Source of the DNA: Myxococcales bacterium
GTDB lineage: Bacteria; Myxococcota_A; Polyangia; Polyangiales; Ga0077539
Direction of reading: 5' to 3'
Length of the DNA stretch: 64,000 bases
Assembly: GCA_013298625.1 (NCBI GenBank)
Contig: JAAFIF010000002.1
Span: forward strand, 1-64,000
Part shown: one piece after another, positions 8,418-17,588 of the stretch
Numbering within the stretch: the first letter of the stretch is position 1
Layout: the number at the start of each line of letters is the position of its first letter
Position numbers and translations under genes: made by a program
The notes under the pieces: model-generated
What the model saw: the letters and a program-made list of their open reading frames with translations, nothing else
Databases searched by the model: none
Told to the model about the DNA's origin: nothing

Positions 8418-9646
8418 GATGCGTGCTTGCGAATGGCGTCCGCGAGGCGCTCGCCCGAAGCGCCCTCGATGCGCGCTTCACCCGCGGCGTAGACCTCTGT
8501 CATCACCAGGACGTCCGCGCGGTTGAACGAGCGCGTAAACGCCTCGAACAGGTCTCGCGTCCTGGTGTAGCGATGGGGCTGAAACGCGACGACCAGCCGC
8601 CGTCCGAAGCCCGCGTACGCAGCTTCGAGCGTCGCTTCGATCTCTGCCGGGTGGTGACCGTAGTCGTCGACGAGCGTGACGCCGTCGACCTCGTCGACGA
8701 TCGTGAACCGCCGTTGGACACCGGCGAAGCTCGCGAGCGCCTCGCGCGTGGTCTCGATGGGCACCTCGAGCTCGTCTGCGATGGCGATCACAGCGAGGGT
8801 GTTGAGCACGTTGTGGCGTCCCGTGAGGCGCACGGCGAAGCGGCCCACGCGCTCGCCGCGGCGAACGAGGTCGAACTCGGTCATGGGCCCCTTGAGCGCG
8901 ATCGCGTCCGCGCGGTAGTCGGCCTGCGCGCTGGTCCCGTAGGTGACCACGCGACGGTCGATGCGGGGGATGATCTCTTGCACGTGCGGGTGGTCGAGGC
9001 AGAGCACGGCGAGGCCGTAGAAGGGGACGCGCTCGACGAAGTCGACGAAGGCGTTCTTGATCGCCTCGTGGGTCTTGTAGTGGTCGAGGTGCTCGGGGTC
9101 GATGTTGGTCACGACGGCGATGACGGGGCTGAGCTTGAGAAAGCTGCCGTCGCTCTCGTCGGCTTCGGCGACGAGCAGCTCGCCCTGTCCGGCGCGCGCG
9201 TTGGTGCCAAGGGCGTTGAGCTTGCCGCCGATGACCACGGTCGGATCGAGCCGGGCGTGCTGCAGCACCGTGGCGACGAGCGACGTGGTGGTGGTCTTGC
9301 CGTGCGAGCCCGCGATGGCGATGCCCTGCTTCAAGCGCATGAGCTCGGCGAGCATTTCGGCCCGGCGAATCACAGGGATCCCGAGCGAGCGCGCCTCGAC
9401 GAGCTCGGGGTTCTCCGCGGTGACGGCCGACGAGTAGACGACGACGTCAGCGCCGGTGACGTTGCCTGTGGTGTGGCCGACGAAGCAGCGCGCGCCGAGG
9501 GTCTCGAGCCGGCGAGTGCTCTCGCTGGCCTTCGCGTCGCTGCCCGAGACGACGTAGCCGAGCGAGAGGAGCACCTCGGCGATGCCGGACATCCCGATGC
9601 CGCCGATGCCAACGAAATGAATGTGTCGAACGCGTCCTCGAAACAT
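8414..9646 (-). CDS. murC: UDP-N-acetylmuramate--L-alanine ligase (MurC), 3' end disrupted
   Basis: Cytoplasmic ligase that adds L-Ala to UDP-MurNAc, the first amino acid of the stem peptide. The N-terminal [11 protein letters not shown] motif, the P-loop GSHGKTTTT, the EADESDGSF block, [12 protein letters not shown] and the C-terminal [12 protein letters not shown]...[12 protein letters not shown] are all present. The frame ends after 410 residues at AIRKHAS, whereas MurC proteins usually run to about 450-480. The missing terminal block is found immediately downstream in another frame (8319-8417). About 20-25 residues normally lying between these two blocks appear absent, so a small deletion plus loss of frame is suspected, either real or an assembly error. 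The gene is inverted relative to the other dcw genes. Confidence 0.88.
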   Translation of the reverse strand: MFRGRVRHIHFVGIGGIGMSGIAEVLLSLGYVVSGSDAKASESTRRLETLGARCFVGHTTGNVTGADVVVYSSAVTAENPELVEARSLGIPVIRRAEMLAELMRLKQGIAIAGSHGKTTTTSLVATVLQHARLDPTVVIGGKLNALGTNARAGQGELLVAEADESDGSFLKLSPVIAVVTNIDPEHLDHYKTHEAIKNAFVDFVERVPFYGLAVLCLDHPHVQEIIPRIDRRVVTYGTSAQADYRADAIALKGPMTEFDLVRRGERVGRFAVRLTGRHNVLNTLAVIAIADELEVPIETTREALASFAGVQRRFTIVDEVDGVTLVDDYGHHPAEIEATLEAAYAGFGRRLVVAFQPHRYTRTRDLFEAFTRSFNRADVLVMTEVYAAGEARIEGASGERLADAIRKHAS

Positions 9647-9673
9647 TGGGTCGCGCGTGACTACACCGTTCGA

Positions 9674-10759
9674 TCACCGCGCGTCGAGCACTCCGAGCGC
9701 GCGGATGCGCTCGTGGACGGCCTCGAGGGCGCGCGTTCGGCCCACTTGCAAGAGGTGCCCGCCCTCGAACGAGAGCAGCCGCGCGTCGTGCTTCGCGGCG
9801 AGTCGGTCTGCATGGGAAGGGGGCGTGACGCGGTCGCCTCGCGCGGCGACGACGATGATGCGCTCGTGATCGATGAGCGCCGATCGGTGCACGGGCGAGA
9901 CGGGAGCCATCGCGCGCTCGAGGGCTGCGTGCAGCTCGCGCTGCTGCGAGGGGGTCCCTGGAAGGCGGTTGTGCTCGAGCGAGAAGTCCGCGAGCGACGC
10001 GAGCGGGATCATCGGGACGCACACCGAGAGGGTGGGCTCGGCGCAGGCGAGCAGCGCGGAGGTGTAGCCGCCGAGGCTCATTCCGAGGACGCCCATCGAG
10101 CGCGCGCCGCGTTGTCTCGCGACGACTGTGAGCTCGCGCAGCTCGATGATGGCGCGGCGCCACACTTCGATGTTGAACGCTGGATCGACGCTCGGAAACT
10201 TGGGCGCCCCTTTGCGCGCAGGGTCTTTGCGCGGCCCATGAAAGGGCAGCGTGACGAGGGCGACGTCGAAGCCCCACGCGCGCAGCCGTCGCACGGGGAA
10301 GAACTTCTGCTCCCACTTCGGCTCGCCGCCGAGGTAGCCGTGCACGAGGGCGAGCACAGGTCTGCCGCTCGATGGCTGGCCGATCCAGCGCACGCGCACG
10401 TCGCGGTTGTGCGGATCCGCGTCGATGCGCGCGCCGACCTCGGGGTCGATCGCAGCGGCGTCGCACTGCCACGCGAGGTCGGTGATGGCCGCCCCGTCTT
10501 CGAAGCTGCCTGCGGCGGTCTCGCGCACCTGGATCGGCCCGCTCTTCACCGGAAAGAACCGCTCGGCGTCGCGCAGATTGTCGTCGGTCGCGTATCGCTG
10601 GCGCACGGCTTCGAGCCTGCGCAAGCGCTCGGCGTGGCTCTCGGTCGGCAGGCGTCCCTGTCCGCGCCGCGCCTGTCGCGCGATCGTCGCGAGCAGCGCG
10701 CGGTCGACGGCAGAGCCCATGGCGGTGGTGAGCGTTCGGAGGCTTCGTTGGAGCACCAT
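9674..10759 (-). CDS. Alpha/beta hydrolase, ABHD18-like
   Basis: A serine hydrolase of about 361 residues. The nucleophile elbow GMSLGG fits GxSxG, the acid is probably the Asp of AARGDRVTP, and the catalytic His is in EGGHLLQVG near the C-terminus. The oxyanion region is around LVHGYLGG. No signal peptide or membrane segment is evident, so it is probably cytoplasmic; the natural ester substrate is unknown. It precedes murC by 27 bp in the same direction and may be co-transcribed with it. The start is uncertain: ATG at 10757-10759, or ATG at 10718-10720 which would give 348 residues. A longer open frame further upstream is antisense shadow of the next genes. Confidence 0.8.
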   Translation of the reverse strand: MVLQRSLRTLTTAMGSAVDRALLATIARQARRGQGRLPTESHAERLRRLEAVRQRYATDDNLRDAERFFPVKSGPIQVRETAAGSFEDGAAITDLAWQCDAAAIDPEVGARIDADPHNRDVRVRWIGQPSSGRPVLALVHGYLGGEPKWEQKFFPVRRLRAWGFDVALVTLPFHGPRKDPARKGAPKFPSVDPAFNIEVWRRAIIELRELTVVARQRGARSMGVLGMSLGGYTSALLACAEPTLSVCVPMIPLASLADFSLEHNRLPGTPSQQRELHAALERAMAPVSPVHRSALIDHERIIVVAARGDRVTPPSHADRLAAKHDARLLSFEGGHLLQVGRTRALEAVHERIRALGVLDAR

Positions 10760-10810
10760 TCGTCGGTGTCGCACTTGTACATCGACGCAGTACGCTGCGC
10801 ACCCGACGGC

Positions 10811-11992
10811 ATGGGACGCATCGACGCATTCGACCTCGCGCGCAAGCAACACGACACCGACGAGGCGACGGTCCGCGCGCTTCGAGGGGTCTCGATCGCG
10901 TCCGGCGAAGACGCGCACCGATGGCTGCTCGCGAAGAAGCGGCAGAAGATGAGCTCGAGCGCGTTCAGCTTCTTTCGCGGGTCGCTGCCGTTCTTTCGCG
11001 CGGCGCTGCGCGCGACGCGGGCTTCGATCGACGGCGCCGAGGGCGAGGGGTGGATCGTGGGCGACGCGCACGCCGAGAACTTCGGGGCGCTGCGCACGGA
11101 CGCGGGCGCGCCCTGGCAAAAGGGCGAGGTGGGCTTCTGGATCAACGACTTCGACTCGGTGACCAAGGGCCCGTGGGTCGAGGACGTGCTTCGACTCGCG
11201 ACCAGCGCGCTGCTCGCGGGTGCGTCGCGGGCGGCGCGCGCAGCGGACTCGCTCTCGTGGCTCGAGGCCGTGATCGACGGCTATCTCAGCGACGCGATCG
11301 CGGACGTTCCCAAGCCCGTCGCCGGGCTGCGCAAGAAGGTCGAGCACCGGTCGTACGGGGACTTTCTCGCGGCGCGCACCGAGGCGCGCGCGAAGGGCGC
11401 GTACGCGACACACGAATTCATCCGCGGCGAGCGCTACGCGGACCTCGATCGTGACGCGCGCGGCGAGATCGAGTCCGTGGCGAGGGACCTGCACCTGCTC
11501 TACGAGCGCTTCGGCGCGCGGGGCTACGAGTTCGCGCGCGTCGACGACGTGGCGTTTCGTGTGGCTGGCAACGGCAGCTTGGGCACGTTTCGAGCGGCGA
11601 TTTCGGTGAAGCCCATCGAGCCAGAGGACCCGCCGTGGCTGTTCGACCTGAAGGAGCTCAGCGTGTCGGCGAAGGCGCTGACGGCGGCGCGAGAGGCGCT
11701 CTCGGCCATCGACGTGGCGCCCGCGGTGCTGAGCATCCACGGTCGGCGTATGGCGCTGCGGCCGCTCGCGCCGCAAGAGGACAAGCTGTCGATGGAGAAG
11801 GTCGACACCGAGCACTTCGGGGCGCTGTTTCGCTACCTCGGATCGGTGCTCGGCGCGGCGCATCACGGAGCCGACGCCGCTCAACGACCGCGGTGGACCC
11901 GCGCCACACGAGCGTCGATCACGCGGGCGGCGGTCGAGCTGTTCGCCGCGCACGAGGCGGGATTTCTCGCGTACAGCGCGCTGCCGTCGTGA
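10811..11992 (+). CDS. DUF2252 family protein
   Basis: A 393-residue soluble protein with the DUF2252 hallmarks: KKRQKMSSSAFSFFRG, then WIVGDAHAENFG (GDAHAENFG at 84-92) and FWINDFDS (NDFD at 112-115). These resemble the catalytic loops of aminoglycoside-phosphotransferase-like kinases, so a small-molecule kinase fold is inferred, but no substrate is established for the family. ATG 10811 lies 51 bp from the divergent hydrolase start. A TACGCT hexamer 14 bp before the ATG could be a -10 element; no Shine-Dalgarno is apparent. Confidence 0.85.
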   Translation: MGRIDAFDLARKQHDTDEATVRALRGVSIASGEDAHRWLLAKKRQKMSSSAFSFFRGSLPFFRAALRATRASIDGAEGEGWIVGDAHAENFGALRTDAGAPWQKGEVGFWINDFDSVTKGPWVEDVLRLATSALLAGASRAARAADSLSWLEAVIDGYLSDAIADVPKPVAGLRKKVEHRSYGDFLAARTEARAKGAYATHEFIRGERYADLDRDARGEIESVARDLHLLYERFGARGYEFARVDDVAFRVAGNGSLGTFRAAISVKPIEPEDPPWLFDLKELSVSAKALTAAREALSAIDVAPAVLSIHGRRMALRPLAPQEDKLSMEKVDTEHFGALFRYLGSVLGAAHHGADAAQRPRWTRATRASITRAAVELFAAHEAGFLAYSALPS

Positions 11993-12025
11993 AGCGATCG
12001 CGGGCGGTGATACGATCGCGGGATC

Positions 12026-13261
12026 ATGGCTAGAGCGCTTACGACGACCGTTGCGTTGGCATTGCTCACCGGCTGCGGGGCCTCGGTCCGCGCCGAAAAC
12101 GACGGAGGCTCGAGCGTTCGAGACTCGTCGATCGTTCGTGGAGATTCGTCGCTGATCGACCGGGTCGACCCGACGTTGGACAGCGGAGTCATCACGCAGC
12201 CCGACGCGACGATCGGGCTCGACGTGGTGTTTCCTCCGCCGCCGGACGTGGTGTTTCCTCCGCCGCCGGACGTGATGTTTCCGCCGTTCGAAGCGGGGGT
12301 GCGCGGCGACGCGCGGGGCGAGTGGCGGATGACCACGTTTCGCTTCAACTTGAACGGGACGCCCGCGCAGATCACGGACACCAACCGCACGCTGTCGGGC
12401 GACCCGGTCAACCGATACCGAGTCAACGGGACGCTCGACGTGACGAGCAACCAGCTCGCGTTCGCGTGGGGAGTGCTCCGCAACGACCACGCGTTTGTCT
12501 CGGATCCGTCCGTCGAGATCGACGAGGGCTACTCGCTGACGGCGTTCATGTGGGGCGGGACGCTCGACGACGCGGCGCAGCGGTTCGTGAGCGGCGCGGT
12601 GTCGCTCGACTACACGTTCGACTCAGCCAACGTGCTGCGGCTGAGCTCGGCGCGCGACGGGTGGACGGCGCTCTTCGTGCGCGAGATGCGGACGGCCGCA
12701 GCGCTCGCGCCGGGACAGACGCTCGACGGAGTGGCGCTGCAAATCTCGCCGCCGACGAGCGACGCGTTCGTGCGGCCGCGCGTCGCGTTGCTCTGGGATT
12801 TGCCTCGCGGATCAGCGGTAGCCGAAGCCGCTTCGTCCAACGTGACGTTCGGCGCGGGCAACACCGCGGCGACCTACCGCATGGTGCTGCCGTCGATCCC
12901 GGACAACGCGTTCGGCTTGGTCGGAGGCAACCGCGTCGCGTTCGCGCACCTGGTGATCTACGACGACGTCGATCGCTCGGGCGCGTTCAACTCGTCGATG
13001 GCCGGAGGGATGGGGCCCGACATCGTGCGCGGAGTGTCTCCGATCGGCGTCGCGGTGCTGCTCGGGGTGCGACCGGACGCGAGCTTCGCGACGTCGCCGT
13101 TCAGGCTGCTCAAGGACGGGTGGCAGTTCGTCAACGTCGAGCGCAACAGCGATCCGCGGCCGGCGGTGCTGGTCCCCTACGCGATGAGCAACCCGGTGCG
13201 GCCGGACATCCCCGTCAGCGAGACCGCGGTGCGACGGCGCATCCTCGATCTTGTTCCGTGA
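12026..13261 (+). CDS. Hypothetical lipoprotein
   Basis: A 411-residue predicted outer- or inner-membrane lipoprotein. The signal peptide ends in lipobox LLTGC, giving a lipidated Cys at about residue 16. An acidic, Ser/Asp-rich linker follows and includes a tandem eight-residue repeat DVVFPPPP. The remaining ~320 residues are beta-rich with no family I recognise. A TACGAT hexamer (12011-12016) nine bases before the ATG may be a -10 box for a nearly leaderless transcript. The gene lies between DUF2252 and ftsQ, an interruption of the dcw cluster. Confidence 0.8.
   Translation: MARALTTTVALALLTGCGASVRAENDGGSSVRDSSIVRGDSSLIDRVDPTLDSGVITQPDATIGLDVVFPPPPDVVFPPPPDVMFPPFEAGVRGDARGEWRMTTFRFNLNGTPAQITDTNRTLSGDPVNRYRVNGTLDVTSNQLAFAWGVLRNDHAFVSDPSVEIDEGYSLTAFMWGGTLDDAAQRFVSGAVSLDYTFDSANVLRLSSARDGWTALFVREMRTAAALAPGQTLDGVALQISPPTSDAFVRPRVALLWDLPRGSAVAEAASSNVTFGAGNTAATYRMVLPSIPDNAFGLVGGNRVAFAHLVIYDDVDRSGAFNSSMAGGMGPDIVRGVSPIGVAVLLGVRPDASFATSPFRLLKDGWQFVNVERNSDPRPAVLVPYAMSNPVRPDIPVSETAVRRRILDLVP
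12221..12286 (+). repeat. 24-bp tandem repeat inside the lipoprotein gene
   Basis: Two perfect 24-bp units (12221-12244 and 12245-12268) encoding DVVFPPPP, then a third partial, diverged unit (12269-12286, DVMFPP). The array stays in frame and builds the Pro-rich linker behind the lipidated Cys. It is likely to vary in copy number between strains. Confidence 0.85.
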
Positions 13262-13319
13262 ACTCGTTGGGGTTTGTCGCTGAAAACTGGCGAGAGAGAG
13301 GGCGGCGAAGGTAGGCAGT

Positions 13320-14252
13320 GTGGACGAGGGCTCTTTGAGCACGTTGCCTGCAAACCGACGACGATCGACGCCTCCTCCCGAGCTGGACTCGAGCGAGGAC
13401 GACACCGCTGCGGGCAGGCCCATTCCTGCGGCAGAGGTGTCCGAGCCCGATGCTGCGGCGATCGCCGCGGCGAAGGCCGAGCGACGCGCGCGCTGGCGGG
13501 CGCAGCTCTCGTCAGCGCTGTCCACGGCGTCGATGGTCGCGCTCGTCGCGGGCTCGTTGGTCGCAGGGCGATTGACGCACCGTTGGGCCACGAGCACGCC
13601 CCGCTTCGGCGCGCGGGACATCGAGGTCGTCGGCGCCGTTCGCACGCCGCGCGACGCGGTGCTCGCGGCGGGAGCGATCACCGAGGGCCGCAACGTGCTC
13701 GCGCTGGACCTTCGCAAGTCCGAGCGCGGGATCTCGGAGCTCCCGTGGATCTCCCGCGCGCGCGTCTCGCGGCGACTGCCCGGGACCGTGCGCATCGAGG
13801 TCGAAGAGCGCGAGGCCGTGGCGATCGTCAGCGCCGGGGCGCAGTACCTCTGCGCGACGGACGGGACGATCTTCAAGCGCGCGGGCGAGGGCGATCCCGC
13901 GGATTTGCCCGTCGTGACAGGGATCTCTCGCGAGCTGTTCGCGAGCGCACCCGACGAGGCGCGCGAGCACGTTCGTGACGCGCTGGCGTTGCTCTCGGAC
14001 CTGTCCGGCAGCTCGCTCGGCGGCAGGGTGCGCGTCGACGAAGTGCACCACGAGAGCACGGGAGACCTGTCGATGACGCTCGCGGGACGCGGGACGTACG
14101 TTTGGCTCGGACGCGGCCCGTACCGCGCGAAGATGGCGCGCTTGAGCGCGATCCTCGCCGAGCTCGAGCGCAACCGCCTCGACGCGGCGGAGATCCACCT
14201 CGAGAGCGATCGGCATCCCGAGCGCGCCGCGGTGCGTTTGCGCGTTCGCTGA
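13320..14252 (+). CDS. ftsQ: Cell-division protein FtsQ (DivIB-like)
   Basis: Bitopic divisome protein that links early and late division proteins. A ~60-residue basic cytoplasmic tail precedes one membrane segment (about 66-85). It is followed by a POTRA domain (FGARDIEVVGAVRTPRDAVLAAG..., about 97-165) and the FtsQ beta domain (EEREAVAIVSAGAQYLCATDGTIF). The total of 310 residues is normal. The GTG at 13320 is used because no ATG gives the whole cytoplasmic segment; it is 58 bp after the lipoprotein gene. Position directly before ftsA-ftsZ supports the call. Confidence 0.88.
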   Translation: MDEGSLSTLPANRRRSTPPPELDSSEDDTAAGRPIPAAEVSEPDAAAIAAAKAERRARWRAQLSSALSTASMVALVAGSLVAGRLTHRWATSTPRFGARDIEVVGAVRTPRDAVLAAGAITEGRNVLALDLRKSERGISELPWISRARVSRRLPGTVRIEVEEREAVAIVSAGAQYLCATDGTIFKRAGEGDPADLPVVTGISRELFASAPDEAREHVRDALALLSDLSGSSLGGRVRVDEVHHESTGDLSMTLAGRGTYVWLGRGPYRAKMARLSAILAELERNRLDAAEIHLESDRHPERAAVRLRVR

Positions 14253-14532
14253 GCGACCGTCGATCGCGCCGGCGAGCGGGGCGGGCTCGCAGAGGGGGGC
14301 GTGCGCTCGAGGCGTTTTTGCGCGGAGAAGACCGCGGATCGACGCGATGCTCGAGCGCGTCGACGTCAGGGATTCGCCGCGACGGCGAGGGGTGCGCTCG
14401 ACGCGCGAACGGCGCGTTCTTGCGTGGGTTCGATCGCGAGGATCGAGCGCGACGAGCGAGCCTGCACCTACAAAAGCGCGCTGCTTTTTTCACCTCGGCC
14501 GCACCGGCATGCCATTAGCGGGTACGGACCAC
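14253..14532. other. ftsQ-ftsA intergenic region
   Basis: 280 bp with no convincing gene. A short inverted repeat AAAAGC / GCTTTT (14472-14477 and 14483-14488, 5-nt loop) runs into six T residues ending at 14490 and could be a weak terminator or an attenuating hairpin ahead of ftsA. The open frame here is an unlikely extension of ftsA, since it is rich in Arg and Ser and unlike FtsA. No clear sigma-70 promoter was found. Confidence 0.4.
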
Positions 14533-15855
14533 ATGGCGAAGCCAGGAGACATCATCGTCGGACTCGACATCGGCACTACCAAGGTGCTGGCTGTCGTGGG
14601 CGAAGTCGGCGCCGAGGGCGTCGACGTGACGGGCGTAGGCGAATCCAAGTGCGGCGGCCTGCGCAAAGGCGTGGTGGTGAACATCGAGTCCACCGTCGCG
14701 TCGATCAACGAAGCGATCGAGCGCGCGAGCTCGATGGCGGGTGTCGAGATCGCGACGGTGTACGCCGGCATCGCGGGCAGCCACGTGCAAGGGATGAACT
14801 CGAACGGCCTGGTCACCGTGGGCAACCACGAGGTGACCGGCGACGACGTGATCCGCGTGCTCGATCAAGCGAGGCACATCAAGTTGCCGCTGGATCGCCA
14901 GGTGATCCACGTGTTGCCGCAGGACTTCGTGGTCGACCAGCAAGAGGGCGTCCGCGAGCCGGTGGGGATGAGCGGGATGCGCTTGGAAGCGCGCGTTCAT
15001 CTCGTGACGGCGGCGACGACGGCGATCACCAACCTGACCAAGTGCGCGCAGCGATGCGGGCTCGAGGTCGCGGAGCTGGTGTTGCAGCCGTTGGCGAGCG
15101 CCGAAGCGGTGCTGACCGAGGACGAGAAAGAGATCGGCGTGGCGCTGGTGGACATCGGCGGAGGCACGACGGACGTGGTGATCTACGTCGACGGCTCGCT
15201 GGTGCACACGTCGGTGATCCCGCTGGGCGGGCAGAACCTGACCAACGACATCGCGACCGGGCTGCGCACGCCGCTCGGCGAGGCCGAGCGCATCAAGGTG
15301 CGCCACGGCTGCGCGATGAACTCGATGGTGGACCCGACGGAGTCGATCGAGATCCCGAGCGTGGGCGGACGGGCTGGTCGCTCGATCCCGCGGCACGTGT
15401 TGGCGGAGATCATCGAGCCTCGGATGGAAGAGATCTTCATGCTGGTGAAGCATGCGATCGCTCAGTCGGGCTACGGAGAGTTGCTCGGCGCGGGCGTGGT
15501 GTTGTGCGGCGGCGCGACGTTGCTGGATGGCTGCGAAGCGTTGGCCGAAGAAGTGCTCGCGTTGCCCGTGCGACGCGGGACGCCGATCGGCGTCGGAGGC
15601 ATGGCGGAGATGGTGAAGAGCCCTGCGCATGCGACGGCGGTCGGTTTGCTCAAGTACGGGGTGAATCGACCGAGCGCGGTTCCGCAGACGCTGAACCTGA
15701 GCGGGTCGCAGCCCGCTCAGGGCGCGCAGTTGGCGCAGGGCGCGACCGGTCGAGTCGCAGCGGTCAAGAGTGATCCCACGGAGGCGGCGCACGCCGTCGA
15801 CGGGGACAAGGGCTTCGGAAACAAACTCTGGAACTGGATGCGAGAAGTGTTCTAA
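14533..15855 (+). CDS. ftsA: Cell-division protein FtsA
   Basis: Actin-like ATPase that tethers FtsZ to the membrane and recruits later divisome proteins. It has phosphate-1 motif GLDIGTTKVLAVVGE, the FtsA-specific 1C region (VDQQEGVREPVGMSG), the phosphate-2/adenosine region VDIGGGTTDVVIY and GAGVVLCGGATLLDG. It ends in a 20-residue amphipathic membrane-targeting helix (GNKLWNWMREVF). Starting at ATG 14533 gives 440 residues, normal for the family; an earlier in-frame ATG at 14509 would add eight residues. It lies upstream of ftsZ, separated by a 308-bp gap. Confidence 0.96.
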   Translation: MAKPGDIIVGLDIGTTKVLAVVGEVGAEGVDVTGVGESKCGGLRKGVVVNIESTVASINEAIERASSMAGVEIATVYAGIAGSHVQGMNSNGLVTVGNHEVTGDDVIRVLDQARHIKLPLDRQVIHVLPQDFVVDQQEGVREPVGMSGMRLEARVHLVTAATTAITNLTKCAQRCGLEVAELVLQPLASAEAVLTEDEKEIGVALVDIGGGTTDVVIYVDGSLVHTSVIPLGGQNLTNDIATGLRTPLGEAERIKVRHGCAMNSMVDPTESIEIPSVGGRAGRSIPRHVLAEIIEPRMEEIFMLVKHAIAQSGYGELLGAGVVLCGGATLLDGCEALAEEVLALPVRRGTPIGVGGMAEMVKSPAHATAVGLLKYGVNRPSAVPQTLNLSGSQPAQGAQLAQGATGRVAAVKSDPTEAAHAVDGDKGFGNKLWNWMREVF

Positions 15856-16163
15856 GAGCTGAAGTTTTTCGCGGTCGCGGCGGTGGTCGCGACCGTGGGC
15901 CGTGGCGCTCGGGTTCGGAAAAGTTCTTCCGAGGTTGTCTCCCGAGCGCTGCGGCTCACGGTCCCGGTCCCCGGCGCGAAGGTCAGCATCGTTGGCACTC
16001 GGTGTGCGCGATGCGGCCGCGTGAGGGAAGCTCACGAGAGGGGTGCATCGAGGCGAGCTTCGGTGTAGAGCGTGAGACCCCCCGCGAGAGACATAACTCG
16101 AGGATCGCAACGAGCGGTGTCAGTGACGAGCGGTAGTGTGTGGATAGCGGGTAGGAGGCGGTG
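15856..16163. other. ftsA-ftsZ intergenic region
   Basis: A 308-bp gap, long for this compact cluster. It carries two small hairpins: GGTCGCG / CGCGACC (15873-15879 and 15888-15894) and TCGGAA / TTCCGA (15915-15920 and 15927-15932). Neither is followed by a T-tract. The size suggests ftsZ has its own promoter here, but no hexamer pair is convincing. No open frame with coding character was seen. Confidence 0.4.
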
Positions 16164-17396
16164 ATGGGTCTGTCGTTCGATCTGGCTGATGACGTGAACA
16201 CTCCAGCGGCACGAATCAAAGTCGTGGGCGTCGGTGGAGCTGGTGGCAATGCGATTCGCACGATGATCGAGTCCAACGTTCAAGACGTTGAGTTCATCGT
16301 CGCGAACACGGACATCCAAGCGCTGACGGCGAACCCTGCGGGCGTTCGCATTCAGCTCGGTCGTTCGCTGACCAAGGGCCTCGGCGCTGGCGCCAACCCT
16401 GACATCGGCAAGAAGGCCGCGATGGAGGACATCCAGCTCTTGCAGGACCACCTGCAGGGCGCGGACATGGTCTTCATCACCGCGGGCATGGGCGGCGGGA
16501 CGGGCACCGGCGCCGCGTCGGTGATCGCTCAGGTCGCGCGTGACCTCGGCGCGTTGACGGTGGGCGTGGTGACCAAGCCCTTCATGTTCGAAGGCAAGCG
16601 CAGGGCGAAGTTCGCCGAAGCGGGCCTGGCCGAGCTCGAGGGTCACGTCGACACGTTGATCACCATCCCCAACCAGAAGCTGGTCAACCTCAACGACCCG
16701 GACCTCACGCTGATGGACGCCTTTCGCAAGGCGGACGAAGTGCTCGTGCACGCAGTGCAGGGCATCTCGGACTTGATCCAGCAGACGGGCATCGTGAACG
16801 TGGACTTCGCGGACGTGAAGGCCGTGATGACCCAGATGGGCATGGCGCTCATGGGCATCGGCTACGGCCGCGGCGAGCGCCGCGCGTTCGACGCCGCGAC
16901 GGCTGCGATCAACTCGCCGCTGCTCGACAACATGTCCGTCGAAGGCGCGACGGGCATCTTGATCAACTTCACGGGCGGCCCGGACATGCGCCTCGGCGAG
17001 ATCAACGAAGCCGCGACGATGATCATGGACACCGCGCACGAGGACGCGAACATCATCTTCGGCTCCGTGGTCAACCCCGAGATGCGCGACGTGATCAAGG
17101 TCACGGTGATCGCGACGGGCTTCGGCCGCTCGGTGCGGCAAGAAGAGATCAAGCCGACCTTCGCGTCTCGTATCGTGACGCCGCCGCTCGCCGAGCAGCG
17201 CACGCGCCCCGCGCAGACGCCGATCGCGTCGGCGCCCGAGGTTCGCTCGCGCCCCTCGCAAGAGGTGACGACGCGTCGTTCGGTGACGCCTTCTGCGCCC
17301 GTTTCGCGAGAGACGCGCCAGTCTGGGCAGTTCGGCATCGCGCAGGAGTCGGACCTCGACATCCCGACGTTCTTGCGCAACCGCGGCGGCGAGTGA
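16164..17396 (+). CDS. ftsZ: Cell-division GTPase FtsZ
   Basis: Tubulin-like GTPase forming the Z-ring. It has the N-terminal KVVGVGGAGGNAI loop, NTDIQAL, the tubulin signature GGGTGTGAA, and the synergy loop NVDFADVKAVM. A variable linker leads to the conserved C-terminal peptide DIPTFLRNR, which binds FtsA and other partners. It is 410 residues from ATG 16164; an AGGAGG site at 16153-16158 five bases upstream decides this start over the GTG one codon earlier. Confidence 0.98.
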   Translation: MGLSFDLADDVNTPAARIKVVGVGGAGGNAIRTMIESNVQDVEFIVANTDIQALTANPAGVRIQLGRSLTKGLGAGANPDIGKKAAMEDIQLLQDHLQGADMVFITAGMGGGTGTGAASVIAQVARDLGALTVGVVTKPFMFEGKRRAKFAEAGLAELEGHVDTLITIPNQKLVNLNDPDLTLMDAFRKADEVLVHAVQGISDLIQQTGIVNVDFADVKAVMTQMGMALMGIGYGRGERRAFDAATAAINSPLLDNMSVEGATGILINFTGGPDMRLGEINEAATMIMDTAHEDANIIFGSVVNPEMRDVIKVTVIATGFGRSVRQEEIKPTFASRIVTPPLAEQRTRPAQTPIASAPEVRSRPSQEVTTRRSVTPSAPVSRETRQSGQFGIAQESDLDIPTFLRNRGGE

Positions 17397-17544
17397 TCGC
17401 GCGACCCGTCAGGGTTGCACGCGTCGCCACCAGAGGGGAACCACGAAGCGCACGACGGGGGGATCGATCGGCGCCGAGGCTGCTTCGGCGGAAACTCGGG
17501 GGCCGAGTCAGCCGTTGAAATGCCTCGCGAGGGTGTTTTGTGGG

Positions 17545-17574
17545 TTCACGGGGTCGAACGTATCGACGTACACT
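17545..17574 (+). promoter_or_regulatory. Predicted promoter of the PP2C phosphatase gene
   Basis: Hexamers TTCACG (17545-17550) and TACACT (17569-17574) are spaced 18 bp apart, ending 14 bp before the ATG at 17589. The short leader has no Shine-Dalgarno. Similar TACACT-like boxes precede several other starts in the window. Confidence 0.4.
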
Positions 17575-17588
17575 CGTAGACCTCGCGA

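Noticed and set aside
10760..12490. Upstream extension of the minus-strand hydrolase frame
   Set aside because: The homology-like portion begins near 10759. Beyond it the frame is antisense to DUF2252 and the lipoprotein and has no coding character.
14472..14490. Intrinsic terminator between ftsQ and ftsA
   Set aside because: The stem is only six base pairs and AT-heavy, and lies 220 bp from the ftsQ stop. It is kept only as a note in the intergenic entry.
14347..14532. N-terminal extension of ftsA by 62 codons
   Set aside because: The extension is Arg/Ser-rich and unlike FtsA. The normal FtsA start motif begins at ATG 14533.
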